19,356 bases of DNA from JBOHCT01 sp050699055 (GCA_050699055.1 JBOHCT010000066.1:1-19356), one strand, 5' to 3'; numbered from the stretch's first letter, positions 10,223-18,791 are shown. The notes: generated by a model not told the origin, from the letters alone. Translations and numbers: made by a program.

Positions 10223-12721
10223 TTACCGTCCTGCGCGTTCGACGACCCGGGACCACGCGCCGAGAAGGGCGTCAGCGCTGTCGTCGTCTGGGGCTTCGGC
10301 CCAGACGTGGGTGACCGCTTCGGACTGGTCGGGCAGGACGAGTGCCCAGCGTTCGCTGTCCTCGATCACGCGGACGCCGTCGGTGGTGTCGAGAGGGCGT
10401 CCCCCTGCCGCCTCGACCACGCTGCGCATCACGCTCCCTTTGTGCGCCCACGGGGTCGGGATAGCCCGCTTCAGCAGGTGCGCGCGAGGGATGCGCCGGT
10501 CGATCTGGCTCAGCGGCAGACGGGTGCGAGCGACCAGCCCGAGGAGGCGGGTGAACGCCGCGATCCCGTCGACGGTCGAGGTGAACTCGGGAACGATGAA
10601 CCGGCCGTGGCCGTCGCCGGCGAAGATCACGTCATCCGCCGCCGCGGTGCTGGTGAGCTCGTCCAGCGAGGTCGAGGTCCACTGCACGCGTACGCCGTGG
10701 AAGCGGCAGACCTGCTCGGCGACACGGGTCGTGGTGACGGGCAGGGCGACGCGGCCCGACCGCCGCTCGGCCGCGGTCAGGTCCAGCAGCACGAGGAGCG
10801 CCCGGTCATCGTCGATGAGCTCGCCGTTCTCGTCCACCAGGGCGATCCGCTCACCGACCGGATCGAACCGCACCCCGAAGGCCGCGCGGGAGGACGCCAC
10901 GAGCTCGCCCAGCCTTTCGAGATCGCGACGGCGGTCGCCCGGCGTCTCGGTCGGCGAGACCTCGTCGAGCCGGTTGTTCACGGTCAGAACGTCGACCCCG
11001 ATCCGGCCGAGGAGACTCGGCAGGACGAGCGAGGACGTTCCGCCGGCGCAGTCGAGGACGATCTTGAGCTCGGCCTCAGCGACCTCGCGCATATCGACGC
11101 AGCGCATCAGCTCCTGGGTGTAGGTGGCGACGACCCGCGGAGGGAAGGTCAGCTCGGCGATCTCACCGGGGAACGCACGGCGGAACTCCTGGCGACTGAA
11201 GACACGTTCGAGCTTGCGCTGCGCGGCCCGGGACAGGTCGGCGCCGAACTCGTTGAGGAAGATGATGTCCACGCCCTGCGGGTCCGCGGGCGTGGTCCGG
11301 ACCGCCACGCCACCCGCCGCGTCGCCCCTGGCGGTCTCGAAACGCGCCACCGGAAGCGCCTGGGTTTCGAGGTCGCGGACGTTGATGGCGGTGGCGGTCA
11401 GCGCGCTTATCACACCGCGCTTCAAGGTGCGGGCGGCCCGAGAGGCGTCACGGGAAGTCGTCACGACCGAGCCCTTGCGCAGCGTCGAGGCGTAGGCGCT
11501 GGCGAGCCGGACGGCAAGCTCGGGGGTGATCTCGACGTTGATGAGACCGGAGACGCCCCGCGGGCCGAAAAGGGTGCGCTGGCCACGTGACTCCCAGATC
11601 ACGCTGGTGTTGACAGTGGCACCCGCCTCGATGGTCTTGAACGGATAGACCTTGACCGCAGCCGAGAGGTACGCCTCATCCTCGATGACACACTCGTCGC
11701 CGACGATCGCGCCTTCCTCGATGCGGGCGGACCGCATGACATCGGTGTTCTTGCCGATGACGCATCCGCGAAGGTTGGTCTGCGGACCGACGAACACGTT
11801 GTCGTGGACGACGGCGCGGTGCAGGAACGACCCGCCCTTCACGATGACGTTGCTGCCGACGACTGTGTACTCCCGCAGCTCGGCACGCGCCTCCACCTTG
11901 GCGTAGTCGCCGATGCAGAGGGGGCCCTTGAGCACGGCGTCCGGATCGACCTCGGCGCCTTCGCCCACCCACACCCCCGGTGACACCTCGAAACCCTCGA
12001 GCTCCGCCTCAATCGCCCCTGAGAGCACGTCGGCCTGGGCCCTGATGTAGCTGTCGTGGGTTCCGACGTCCTCCCAGTAGCCGTCGGCGACGTAACCGTA
12101 CACGGGTGCGCCGTCCTTGACGAGCCGGGGAAACACGTCGCGGGACCAGTCGATCGTCTCCCCCGCGGGGACGGCGTCGAGGACTTCCGGTTCCATGACG
12201 TAGATGCCGGTGTTGACGGTGTCGGAGAAGACCTGTCCCCAGGTGGGCTTCTCCAGGAAGCGCTGAACCCGCCCTTCGTCGTCGGCGATGATGATGCCGA
12301 ACTCGAGGGGATCGGCGACCCGCTTCAGCCCGATCGTGACGAGCGCGCCCTTGCCGCGGTGGAAGCGGATCATGTCCGTGAGGTCGATGTCGGTCAACGC
12401 GTCGCCGGAGATGACGAGGAAGGGTTCGTCGCGCAGCGCGTCCTCGGCGTTCTTGACGCTGCCCGCCGTCCCGAGTGGCTGGTCCTCGGTGGCGTACGAC
12501 AGCCGCATCCCGAGCTCCTCGCCGTCGCCGAAGTAGTTGCGGACCAGCGCCGCGAGGAACTGCACGGTCACGACGGTCTCGGTGAACCCGTGGCGCCTGA
12601 GCAGGCGCAGGACGTGCAGCATGATCGGCCGGTTCACGATGGGGAGAAGCGGTTTCGGCTGGTTCGCGGTCATCGGGCGCAGGCGTGTGCCCTCACCGCC
12701 GGCCATCACGACAGCCTTCAT
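10223..12721 (-). CDS. Mannose-1-phosphate guanylyltransferase with phosphomannomutase-like C-terminal region
   Basis: An 832-residue, two-part enzyme. Residues 1-235 are a nucleotidyltransferase with the signature GGEGTRLRP (8-16), PKPLLP, GTAGSVKNAE and FLEKPTWGQVFSDTVNTG, expected to make GDP-mannose or a related NDP-sugar. Residues from about 250 to 370 are a left-handed beta-helix of hexapeptide-like repeats. From about 385 onward the protein has the phosphohexomutase fold, but the phosphoserine loop reads TTPADP (476-481), the metal loop DPVGER (620-625), the sugar loop GDGHGRF (702-708) and the phosphate loop LPDQSEA (796-802), so mutase activity is doubtful. Actinobacterial homologues I recall share these changes. 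The start is ATG 12721, 9 bases after GAGAGG; GTG 12727 is an alternative. It follows the phosphatidyltransferase gene by 44 bases. Likely role: precursor supply for glycolipids or glycoproteins. Confidence 0.9.
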   Translation of the reverse strand: MKAVVMAGGEGTRLRPMTANQPKPLLPIVNRPIMLHVLRLLRRHGFTETVVTVQFLAALVRNYFGDGEELGMRLSYATEDQPLGTAGSVKNAEDALRDEPFLVISGDALTDIDLTDMIRFHRGKGALVTIGLKRVADPLEFGIIIADDEGRVQRFLEKPTWGQVFSDTVNTGIYVMEPEVLDAVPAGETIDWSRDVFPRLVKDGAPVYGYVADGYWEDVGTHDSYIRAQADVLSGAIEAELEGFEVSPGVWVGEGAEVDPDAVLKGPLCIGDYAKVEARAELREYTVVGSNVIVKGGSFLHRAVVHDNVFVGPQTNLRGCVIGKNTDVMRSARIEEGAIVGDECVIEDEAYLSAAVKVYPFKTIEAGATVNTSVIWESRGQRTLFGPRGVSGLINVEITPELAVRLASAYASTLRKGSVVTTSRDASRAARTLKRGVISALTATAINVRDLETQALPVARFETARGDAAGGVAVRTTPADPQGVDIIFLNEFGADLSRAAQRKLERVFSRQEFRRAFPGEIAELTFPPRVVATYTQELMRCVDMREVAEAELKIVLDCAGGTSSLVLPSLLGRIGVDVLTVNNRLDEVSPTETPGDRRRDLERLGELVASSRAAFGVRFDPVGERIALVDENGELIDDDRALLVLLDLTAAERRSGRVALPVTTTRVAEQVCRFHGVRVQWTSTSLDELTSTAAADDVIFAGDGHGRFIVPEFTSTVDGIAAFTRLLGLVARTRLPLSQIDRRIPRAHLLKRAIPTPWAHKGSVMRSVVEAAGGRPLDTTDGVRVIEDSERWALVLPDQSEAVTHVWAEAPDDDSADALLGAWSRVVERAGR

Positions 12722-12765
12722 GCACACCGCCCTCTCGGCTTGCCGACAGGTCCGAATCTACGGGG

Positions 12766-13398
12766 TCACGCCATCGCACCTCTTCGTCTGGAGCGCGCCG
12801 GCGGGCCCTGAGGCGGTCCCTTGCGGGCCTCGTGGACGATCTGGCCTACCTGGAAGGCGTACAGGCCGCCCGACCACCAATAGAGGCCCGTTCCCCAAAT
12901 CGCGAAGCCCCAACCGATGACCTCCGCGATCGTGGCGACGAGCCCGGAGCCCGTACCGAGAAGCAGCAAGGGGAAGGAGTACAGCAGGTTGAGGGTGGCG
13001 GCCTTCCCGACGAACTGGACGGGCAGTGCGGGGCGGTAGCCGTGGCGGCGCAGCACCAGCAGAGCTACCACCACCATCAGTTCCCTGGCCACGAGCAGCG
13101 CCGTCAGCCACAGCGGGATGATCTGTCTGGCCGTGAGGCCGGCGAGGACCGCCACGATGTACAGGCGGTCCGCCGTGGGGTCGAGTAGCTGGCCGAAATG
13201 GCTGGCCTGCCGGAGCAGGCGGGCGAGCTTGCCGTCGAGCCAGTCGGTGAAGCCGCTGACGGCGAGGACCGCCAGGGCCCAGCCGTCGGCCTCCGGGCCC
13301 AGAACGAGCCAAAGGAAGAGCGGAACGCCGAGCAGCCTCGCCGCGCTGAGGGCGTTGGGCACCGTCAGCATGGTGCGGGCGGTCCCCTCGCTGCCCAC
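12766..13398 (-). CDS. CDP-alcohol phosphatidyltransferase family protein
   Basis: A 210-residue integral membrane enzyme of the CDP-alcohol phosphotransferase family, which joins a CDP-activated lipid to an alcohol during phospholipid synthesis. The full signature is present: Asp52, then DG-x2-AR (55-60), Gly69, Asp73 and Asp77, the metal- and substrate-binding residues. About five or six hydrophobic segments span residues 15-190, and the C-terminus is Arg-rich. The GTG at 13398 has a GAGGAGG site 4 bases upstream; an ATG nine codons later is less well placed. Position at the head of the DUF881-gcvH block matches Rv1822 (pgsA2). Whether the acceptor is glycerol phosphate, inositol phosphate or another alcohol cannot be told. 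Confidence 0.9.
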   Translation of the reverse strand: MGSEGTARTMLTVPNALSAARLLGVPLFLWLVLGPEADGWALAVLAVSGFTDWLDGKLARLLRQASHFGQLLDPTADRLYIVAVLAGLTARQIIPLWLTALLVARELMVVVALLVLRRHGYRPALPVQFVGKAATLNLLYSFPLLLLGTGSGLVATIAEVIGWGFAIWGTGLYWWSGGLYAFQVGQIVHEARKGPPQGPPARSRRRGAMA

Positions 13399-13618
13399 GC
13401 CACCTCCTCGCTCCCCGCATCGCCGGTCAGGCCCCGCGACCGGCGCGCACTCTTGGAGCGCACTACCGGGTCGCGCTGCCCCTCCGCGACGTCTCCGACC
13501 TTACCTGGCGACCACGCGCGGCCGGTTCTTCGTTCCGGGTACGCGTGCGACATCCCCAGGAAGGTTATGGTTCCCGCAGACGCGGTGGGACCACGCTGAA
13601 GGGAGCGACGGGCAGAAG

Positions 13619-14125
13619 GTGACGGACGCTGAAGGGCCGGAACAGCAGGAACAGGTGAAGGAGGCGCTCGGCAGGTTCGCGACCGGAGTCGTCGTCCTCA
13701 CGGTGCACGAGGACCGCGACGACATCGGGATGACAGCCACCGCCTTCGCTTCGGTCTCGCTCGAGCCGCCGCTCATCCTGGTGGGCCTGAGCACGGCCTC
13801 GTACGTCGCGGAGGTGCTACGGCGCCGCGACACGTGGGCGGTGTCGCTGCTCGCTGGCGACCAGAAGCATGTGGCGGGGAGGTTCGCCGTGGCCGGGCGG
13901 CCGAGCGGCCGGCTGCTGCTCGCGACGCTGCCGCACCACCGGGGCCCGCGGACGGGGGCGCTCATCGTCGAACGCGGCCTCGCCGCGCTGGAGTGTCGTA
14001 CACGACGCCTCGTCCCCGCTGGCGACCACACCCTGGTCCTGGGCGACGTCCTCGGCGTCGACTACATGGGCCCGGCGGAGGACCCTCTCGTGCGCTACAT
14101 GGGCGGGTACCGCGGCCTCGCCTGA
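13619..14125 (+). CDS. Flavin reductase family protein (FMN-binding split barrel)
   Basis: A 168-residue protein of the flavin reductase-like split-barrel family, which binds FMN and in two-component monooxygenases supplies reduced flavin from NAD(P)H. Seen motifs are ALGRFATGVVVLT, GMTATAFASVSLEPPLILVGLS, WAVSLLAGDQKHVAGRFA and the C-terminal LVRYMGGYRGL. The start is taken as GTG 13619 because the conserved domain begins about 13 residues later; the ribosome site is weak (GAAGGGAG about 13 bases away). The open frame continues far upstream, antisense to the phosphatidyltransferase gene, with no family similarity. It is divergent from that gene across a 220-base gap, and no partner monooxygenase is nearby, so its substrate is unknown. 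Confidence 0.87.
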   Translation: MTDAEGPEQQEQVKEALGRFATGVVVLTVHEDRDDIGMTATAFASVSLEPPLILVGLSTASYVAEVLRRRDTWAVSLLAGDQKHVAGRFAVAGRPSGRLLLATLPHHRGPRTGALIVERGLAALECRTRRLVPAGDHTLVLGDVLGVDYMGPAEDPLVRYMGGYRGLA

Positions 14126-14237
14126 CCGAGGCTGTCACAGGAACGGCCTGTCCCGACCGTTGGTGGGCTGTTAACGTCACTATGAACCTGGCGTTTTGCC
14201 GGGAATGACCGAGGTCGCGAGGGGAAGGTGGCGGCAC

Positions 14238-14600
14238 ATGGCCCTCTCGAGACGCGAGCGAAGGGTTCTCGCGGCGATGGAGAAGCGGCTGGCTCGAGAG
14301 GACCCGGAGCTCGCCGGACGGCTCACCTCCCCGGGGCGAGAGCGGCCGACGAGTTCCCCTCAGCACTCGTGGGCACGGGTCGGTCAAGGTCGGCCCCGTG
14401 TCTGGTATTGGATCCTGGGCGCGTCGATAACCCTCGTCACGGGCATCGGCCTCGCCGTGGTCGGGAGCGCCCTGAGTGTTCCTCCCGTCCTCTTCGCGGG
14501 GGTCGCCATGATCGCGTCGACACCGCTGCTGATCGTCGTACCCTCGGTCGCCGCACATCGCCCGCCTCCCCAGCCAAGGGTCCCGAGCCAGGTGCCCTGA
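14238..14600 (+). CDS. DUF3040 domain-containing small membrane protein
   Basis: A 120-residue protein starting MALSRRERRVLAAMEKRLAR, the amphipathic N-terminal pattern of the actinobacterial DUF3040 family (LS-x-x-E-x-x-x-L-x-x-[IM]-E, then an acidic ED-P pair). Two adjacent membrane segments lie at about residues 57-79 and 81-102, and the tail is Pro-rich. The ATG at 14238 is supported by GGGGAAGG 9 bases upstream and by the family start; the frame also reaches 14196. Function is unknown. It converges with the enoyl-CoA hydratase-fold gene, leaving 13 bases between stops. Confidence 0.85.
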   Translation: MALSRRERRVLAAMEKRLAREDPELAGRLTSPGRERPTSSPQHSWARVGQGRPRVWYWILGASITLVTGIGLAVVGSALSVPPVLFAGVAMIASTPLLIVVPSVAAHRPPPQPRVPSQVP

Positions 14601-14613
14601 CGGGCCGTGGTCT

Positions 14614-15420
14614 TCACTCGAAGCGGGGCGGGCGCTTCTCGCGAAACGACGCCAGCGCCTCTCTCACATCGGGTCCGGTGAACCCGAGGAACTCCATGCT
14701 GAGCGAGGTGTCGAATGCGGGCCCCGCGCTTCGCAGCCAGTTGTTCAGCGCGTACTTCGTCCAGCCGATCGCGTGCTCGGCGCCTTCGGCGAGCCGGCGG
14801 GCGAGGTCGAGCGCGGTCTCGTGCACCTTCTCGTCGTCGACGCAGAGGCTCACCAGACCGATGCGCTCCGCCTCCTCCCCCCTCAACGTCTCGGAGAGCA
14901 ACAGATAGTACTTGGCTTTGGCGAGCCCGCACAGCAGCGGCCAAACGATCGTCGAGTGATCGCCGGCCGCGACCCCGAGGCGGGTGTGCCCGTCGATGAT
15001 GCGGGCGTTCCTGCCGGCGACCGAGACGTCGGCGAGCAGCGCGACGGCGAGGCCGGCCCCCACCGCGGGCCCCTGGATGGCGCTCACGACCGGCTTGGAG
15101 CAGTTGATGACGTTGTAGACGAGCGCGCGCGCCTCGAGGTAGGTCCGGACCCTCGCCTCGTGGTCTTCTGCGAGGTCCGCCACGAGGGCGTGGTCGCCGC
15201 CCGCCGAGAAGGCCTCGCCCGCGCCGCGCACCACGACCGCGCGCGCGTCGTCGTCGCCGTCGATGTCGCCCCACACCGCCGCGAGCTCGCGGTGGGCGTC
15301 CGCGCCCACGGCGTTGAGCGGGCCGGACCCCTCGATGGTCATCCGTAGCACCCGCGGGTACGGGACGTCGAAGGTCAGGTGCCGATAGTCCTTGTAACGC
15401 GAGGTGATGGCATCGCTCAC
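14614..15420 (-). CDS. Enoyl-CoA hydratase/isomerase (crotonase-fold) protein with atypical active site
   Basis: A 268-residue crotonase superfamily protein acting on an acyl-CoA thioester. The oxyanion-hole segments are present (AFSAGGDH and GPAVGAGLAVALLAD), as is the C-terminal SFREKRPPRF. Aligned by eye with mitochondrial enoyl-CoA hydratase, the two catalytic glutamates are replaced: the first by Ala125 and the second by His145, and the GAGGTQ loop reads GDHST. It is therefore unlikely to be a classical hydratase and could be a hydrolase, isomerase or other crotonase-type enzyme. The GTG at 15420 is used; GAGGT lies immediately upstream, a tight spacing. It begins 24 bases after the beta-galactosidase stop on the same strand, so readthrough is possible, though no pathway connects them. 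Confidence 0.88.
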   Translation of the reverse strand: MSDAITSRYKDYRHLTFDVPYPRVLRMTIEGSGPLNAVGADAHRELAAVWGDIDGDDDARAVVVRGAGEAFSAGGDHALVADLAEDHEARVRTYLEARALVYNVINCSKPVVSAIQGPAVGAGLAVALLADVSVAGRNARIIDGHTRLGVAAGDHSTIVWPLLCGLAKAKYYLLLSETLRGEEAERIGLVSLCVDDEKVHETALDLARRLAEGAEHAIGWTKYALNNWLRSAGPAFDTSLSMEFLGFTGPDVREALASFREKRPPRFE

Positions 15421-15444
15421 ACCTCGTACGTTACTGGACCGTCA

Positions 15445-18400
15445 CTACCTCCGCCTCCGCCGCCGCGCGGGGCCCAGCAGGTAACGGTAGGAGTAGATCG
15501 TGTCGGCGTAGAGCGTGTACTTCGGCAGCGGCCGCGCGCCCCAGCTGTTGATCCCGCCGAGCCCCATCTGCCGGTGGTTGAGTCCGAGCGTCACCTCGTC
15601 ACGTCGGGTCAGCTCGTACGGGTGCCGTGGGCCCTCCAGGTCCCACGGCGTGTAGTGCAGGGCACCCACCTCGAGCAGCGGCATGCCGCGCGCGACCAGG
15701 CCTTTGCCGGCACCGTCGGTGAGGCTCGCCCAGCGCACGTCGGTGACGTTGCCCGTCTCCTGCGGCCTGATGTAGGGCGTGAACCGCTCGTCGACGCTGC
15801 CGGTGTAGACGCTTACCCGGTAGCCGTCCTTGCGGTCCCAATAGTTGTCCCGCGGACCCCTGCCGTACCAGCGGAACGTCTCGTACGGCGCGGCGACGGT
15901 GAGGAGGGTGCCCACGACAGGGATCTCGGGGAGGCCGGCGCCAGGCTCGAGCGTGCTCGCGACCTCGACAGAGCCGTCGCCGTAGATCGTGAACGACGTC
16001 GTGTACCGCGAGGTGTTGGGCTTGGTGGGCAGGGTCGCCTCCACGTCGATGCGCAGCTCGGCGTCGCCCTTTCTGGCGATGGAGACCGAGGTGACCGTGC
16101 GGTCGCGGCCGGCGTGCCGCCAGGTCGCACACCGGTTGGGCATGCCGTTGCCCTTGTCGTTGTCATTGGGCGCGCGCCAGAAGTTGGGCACCGGGCCATC
16201 CGTGAACAGCACGTCATTCTCGTATGCGTACGACGTGATCGTCCCCTGCCCCTTGCTGAAGGACAGCCGGAAGTCGCGGCCCGTCACGGCGTAGGCGGTG
16301 TCCGACTCCGCCACGTCGAGGGCGGGCGTCGTCGAGGGATCAGGCCCCGGCGCGGGGGGCACGTCGTAAGGGACCCGGAGCTGTTCGGCGGCCACAACGT
16401 GCCCACGGGACGCCCACGCCGTGTCGCTCGGCAGCGTGAACGCGATGTCGAGCCAGTACTCCGCGCCCCGCCGGAGCCTGGGTTTCCGGAACGGCACCGT
16501 GACGACGCGGCTTTCTTGCGGCGGCACGTCGAGGCGCCCGAGCGAACCGTGCTGCAGCGTCTCGCCGTCCCGTTTGAGCTCCCACGTGGCCTCGAACGCA
16601 CCGGCGTTCGTGAAGAAGTGCTTGTTCTCCACCTCCACCCGGCCGGAGCCGAGGTCGGCGGGACGCACCGCGATGTTCTGGTACGCCTTCTTGAGCGCCC
16701 AGACCTCCGGCTGGATCGCACGGTCGGCGGACAGCAGCCCGTCGGCGCAGAAGTTGCCGTCGTTGGGGTAGTCCTCGTGCCAGTCGCCGCCGTAGGAGAG
16801 GTAGGTCCCGTCGCCGCCGGGGATCGGCAGCCTGATGGCCTGGTCGACCCAGTCCCAGATGAAGGCCCCCTGAAGGTTCGGGTACCTCTCGATGATCTCC
16901 CAGTACTCCGTGAGCTGCCCCTCGCTGTTGCCCATGGCGTGGTTGTACTCGCAGAGGATCAGCGGCTTCTCGGTGCCGGACTTCCCGTAGGCCGCCAGGG
17001 CCGACGGCGGGGTGTACATGTGGCTCTCGACATCGGCCACACTGTTCATGCCCTCGTAATGGAGCAGCCGGGTGGGATCGTGCTCGTGCGCCCAGTCGGC
17101 CATCGTCTTGAAATTGCTGCCCGAACCCGCCTCGTTGCCCAGCGACCAGAACAGCACCGACGGGTGGTTCTTGTCCCGCTCGACCATGCTGCGCAACCTG
17201 TCGACGCACGCGTCTGTCCAGTCCGGGTCGCTGTCGGGCAGGGAGCCGCGCACGCCGTGCGACTCGAGGTTGGTCTCGTCGATGAGATAGATCCCGTACT
17301 CGTCGCAGAGGTCGAGCCACATCGGATGGTTGGGGTAGTGAGAGGTCCGTACGGCGCTCACGTTGACACGCTTCATGATCTCGATGTCCTGGATCATCCG
17401 CGCCGCGGTGAGCGCCTGCCCGGTGTCCGGGTCGGTCTCGTGCCTGTCGCTGCCCTTGAAGATGATCGGCCGTCCGTTCAGCAGCACCGGTCCGCCATGG
17501 CGCTCGAACCTCCGGAAGCCGATCCGCGCGCTCTCCGTCTCGACGATCTGCCCGGAGGCGTCGCGAAGGACGAGGACGAGCGTGTAAAGGTTCGGGTGCT
17601 CCGCCGACCACTTGCGCGGGTCGGGCACCCTTCGGCTGCCCTCGACCCGTACCTCCTCGTGAGCGGGGACGCCGGCCTCCATCCTGATGGGCGAGGAGAG
17701 GACCGGCCGGTCGCCGTCGTACAGCAGCGCTTCCACCGTGTGCGCGCCGCCCGCCTCCTCCGCGTAGTTGCGTACGTCGACACGTACGCGCACGGTCGCG
17801 TCTGTGTAGTCGTCGTCGAGGTCGGTGCGCACCCAGAAGTCACGCATGTGCACCTTGGGGGTGGCGAAGAGGGAGACGTCGCGGAATATCCCGGACAGGT
17901 CGATCATGTCCTGGTCTTCCAGCCAGCTCCCGTCGGACCAGCGGTAGACCTCGACAGCGAGGGTGTTCGACCCGGACCTGACGTAGCCGGTGATGTCGAA
18001 CTCCGCGGGGGTGAAGCTGTCCTCGCTGTAGCCGACCCTGCGGCCGTTGACCCAGACGAAGAAGGCGGACTTCACACCCTGGAACGAGAGGAAGACCTGC
18101 CTGCCCCGCCACGCGCCGGGGACGGCGAAGCGGCGGCGGTAGGAGCCGACGGGGTTGTAGTCGGTCGGAGCCGCGGGCGGCACCGGCTTCTCGTACCCGA
18201 TCCATGGGTACTTGATGTTGAGGTAGATCGGGTCGCCGTACCCCTGCGTCTGCCAGTTGCTCGGGACCTCGATCTCGTCCCAGCCGCCGGCGTCGTACCC
18301 CTGCTTGTAGAAATCCCTCGGCCGCTCGTCGGGGTTCTTCGACCAGGCGAAGCGCCACCGGCCGTTCAGCGAGCGGTAGAGGTCGGAGGCGGGGACCCCG

Positions 18401-18633
18401 CCGGACGCGCCGCGCCGCGCCGATGCGACGTCCCGGTACGGCACCAACGTCGCGTGCGCGGGTTCCCGGTTGATCTGAAAGACTCCGGGCTCGCCGTTCC
18501 ACGGCTGGCCTGTCAGTTCGGCTGCGAACGCGGCCTTCTGCCGCGCGCCGCTCGCCCACCCGGCGAGGCCAGCGCCGGCCAGTCCGACACCGCCCACTCT
18601 TAAGAAGCTACGCCGCGTGATCTCGCCGTCCAT
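15445..18633 (-). CDS. Tat-exported GH2 beta-galactosidase-like enzyme (LacZ type)
   Basis: A 1062-residue glycoside hydrolase of family 2, expected to cleave beta-galactosides or related glycans outside the membrane. The N-terminus MDGEITRRSFLRVGG carries a twin-arginine motif (7-8) followed by a hydrophobic stretch and a likely cleavage site near AFA (residue 37). The GH2 sugar-binding, immunoglobulin-like, TIM-barrel and C-terminal Bgal_small domains follow in LacZ order. The acid/base is Glu501 in SLGNEAG and the nucleophile Glu562 in LCEYNHAMGNS; DWVDQ and NFCADGL also match. The usual NRHEH segment reads SDRHETD. ATG 18633 is chosen because GGAAG lies 6 bases upstream and gives a normal Tat signal; ATG 18663 is in frame but poorly placed. 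The C-terminus ends in six arginines. It is divergent from a transporter gene. Confidence 0.93.
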   Translation of the reverse strand: MDGEITRRSFLRVGGVGLAGAGLAGWASGARQKAAFAAELTGQPWNGEPGVFQINREPAHATLVPYRDVASARRGASGGVPASDLYRSLNGRWRFAWSKNPDERPRDFYKQGYDAGGWDEIEVPSNWQTQGYGDPIYLNIKYPWIGYEKPVPPAAPTDYNPVGSYRRRFAVPGAWRGRQVFLSFQGVKSAFFVWVNGRRVGYSEDSFTPAEFDITGYVRSGSNTLAVEVYRWSDGSWLEDQDMIDLSGIFRDVSLFATPKVHMRDFWVRTDLDDDYTDATVRVRVDVRNYAEEAGGAHTVEALLYDGDRPVLSSPIRMEAGVPAHEEVRVEGSRRVPDPRKWSAEHPNLYTLVLVLRDASGQIVETESARIGFRRFERHGGPVLLNGRPIIFKGSDRHETDPDTGQALTAARMIQDIEIMKRVNVSAVRTSHYPNHPMWLDLCDEYGIYLIDETNLESHGVRGSLPDSDPDWTDACVDRLRSMVERDKNHPSVLFWSLGNEAGSGSNFKTMADWAHEHDPTRLLHYEGMNSVADVESHMYTPPSALAAYGKSGTEKPLILCEYNHAMGNSEGQLTEYWEIIERYPNLQGAFIWDWVDQAIRLPIPGGDGTYLSYGGDWHEDYPNDGNFCADGLLSADRAIQPEVWALKKAYQNIAVRPADLGSGRVEVENKHFFTNAGAFEATWELKRDGETLQHGSLGRLDVPPQESRVVTVPFRKPRLRRGAEYWLDIAFTLPSDTAWASRGHVVAAEQLRVPYDVPPAPGPDPSTTPALDVAESDTAYAVTGRDFRLSFSKGQGTITSYAYENDVLFTDGPVPNFWRAPNDNDKGNGMPNRCATWRHAGRDRTVTSVSIARKGDAELRIDVEATLPTKPNTSRYTTSFTIYGDGSVEVASTLEPGAGLPEIPVVGTLLTVAAPYETFRWYGRGPRDNYWDRKDGYRVSVYTGSVDERFTPYIRPQETGNVTDVRWASLTDGAGKGLVARGMPLLEVGALHYTPWDLEGPRHPYELTRRDEVTLGLNHRQMGLGGINSWGARPLPKYTLYADTIYSYRYLLGPARRRRRR

Positions 18634-18677
18634 CCGCCGCTTCCTTTCCTTCAAGGGGCGCATGATGGTTTAAGACA

Positions 18678-18727
18678 CCGCGCAGATAGGACTGCTGGGA
18701 CCACACCCCAGCGCCCTATCTGCGCGG
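18678..18727. repeat. Long perfect hairpin in the beta-galactosidase leader
   Basis: CCGCGCAGATAGG (18678-18690) and CCTATCTGCGCGG (18715-18727) are exact reverse complements, a 13-bp stem. Inside it, GCTGGG (18694-18699) and CCCAGC (18707-18712) form a second 6-bp stem with a 7-base loop, separated from the outer stem by a 3/2 internal loop. The whole forms one 50-base structure, 44 bases before the start codon. It could be an RNA element in the leader, an operator, or a small mobile palindrome. I cannot assign it to a known family. Confidence 0.75.
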
Positions 18728-18743
18728 CCTCTAGCCTGGTCTT

Positions 18744-18772
18744 TCGATCAGCGCCTGTCTAGACCTGATCGA
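18744..18772. promoter_or_regulatory. Operator-like dyad between the divergent genes
   Basis: TCGATCAG (18744-18751) and CTGATCGA (18765-18772) form a perfect 8-bp inverted repeat around 13 bases that end in the palindrome GTCTAGAC (18757-18764). The size and symmetry suit a dimeric regulator. It lies just downstream of the candidate -10 box of the beta-galactosidase gene, a place where a repressor would block transcription. No regulator gene is in the window. Confidence 0.45.
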
Positions 18773-18791
18773 TGCCGGTCGGCGTTTTCGG

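Noticed and set aside
13399..13618. The 220-base divergent gap between the phosphatidyltransferase and flavin reductase genes, searched for promoters and operators.
   Set aside because: No -35/-10 pair with acceptable spacing and no convincing dyad was found on either strand.
14137..14151. ACAGG-AACGG-CCTGT hairpin after the flavin reductase gene.
   Set aside because: A 5-bp stem without a T-run is not enough to call a terminator.
15379..18603. A 3.2 kb open frame on the plus strand antisense to the beta-galactosidase gene.
   Set aside because: It has no recognisable domain, is dominated by Val, Arg, Asp and Gly as expected for antisense of GC-rich coding DNA, and the opposite strand encodes a full GH2 enzyme.
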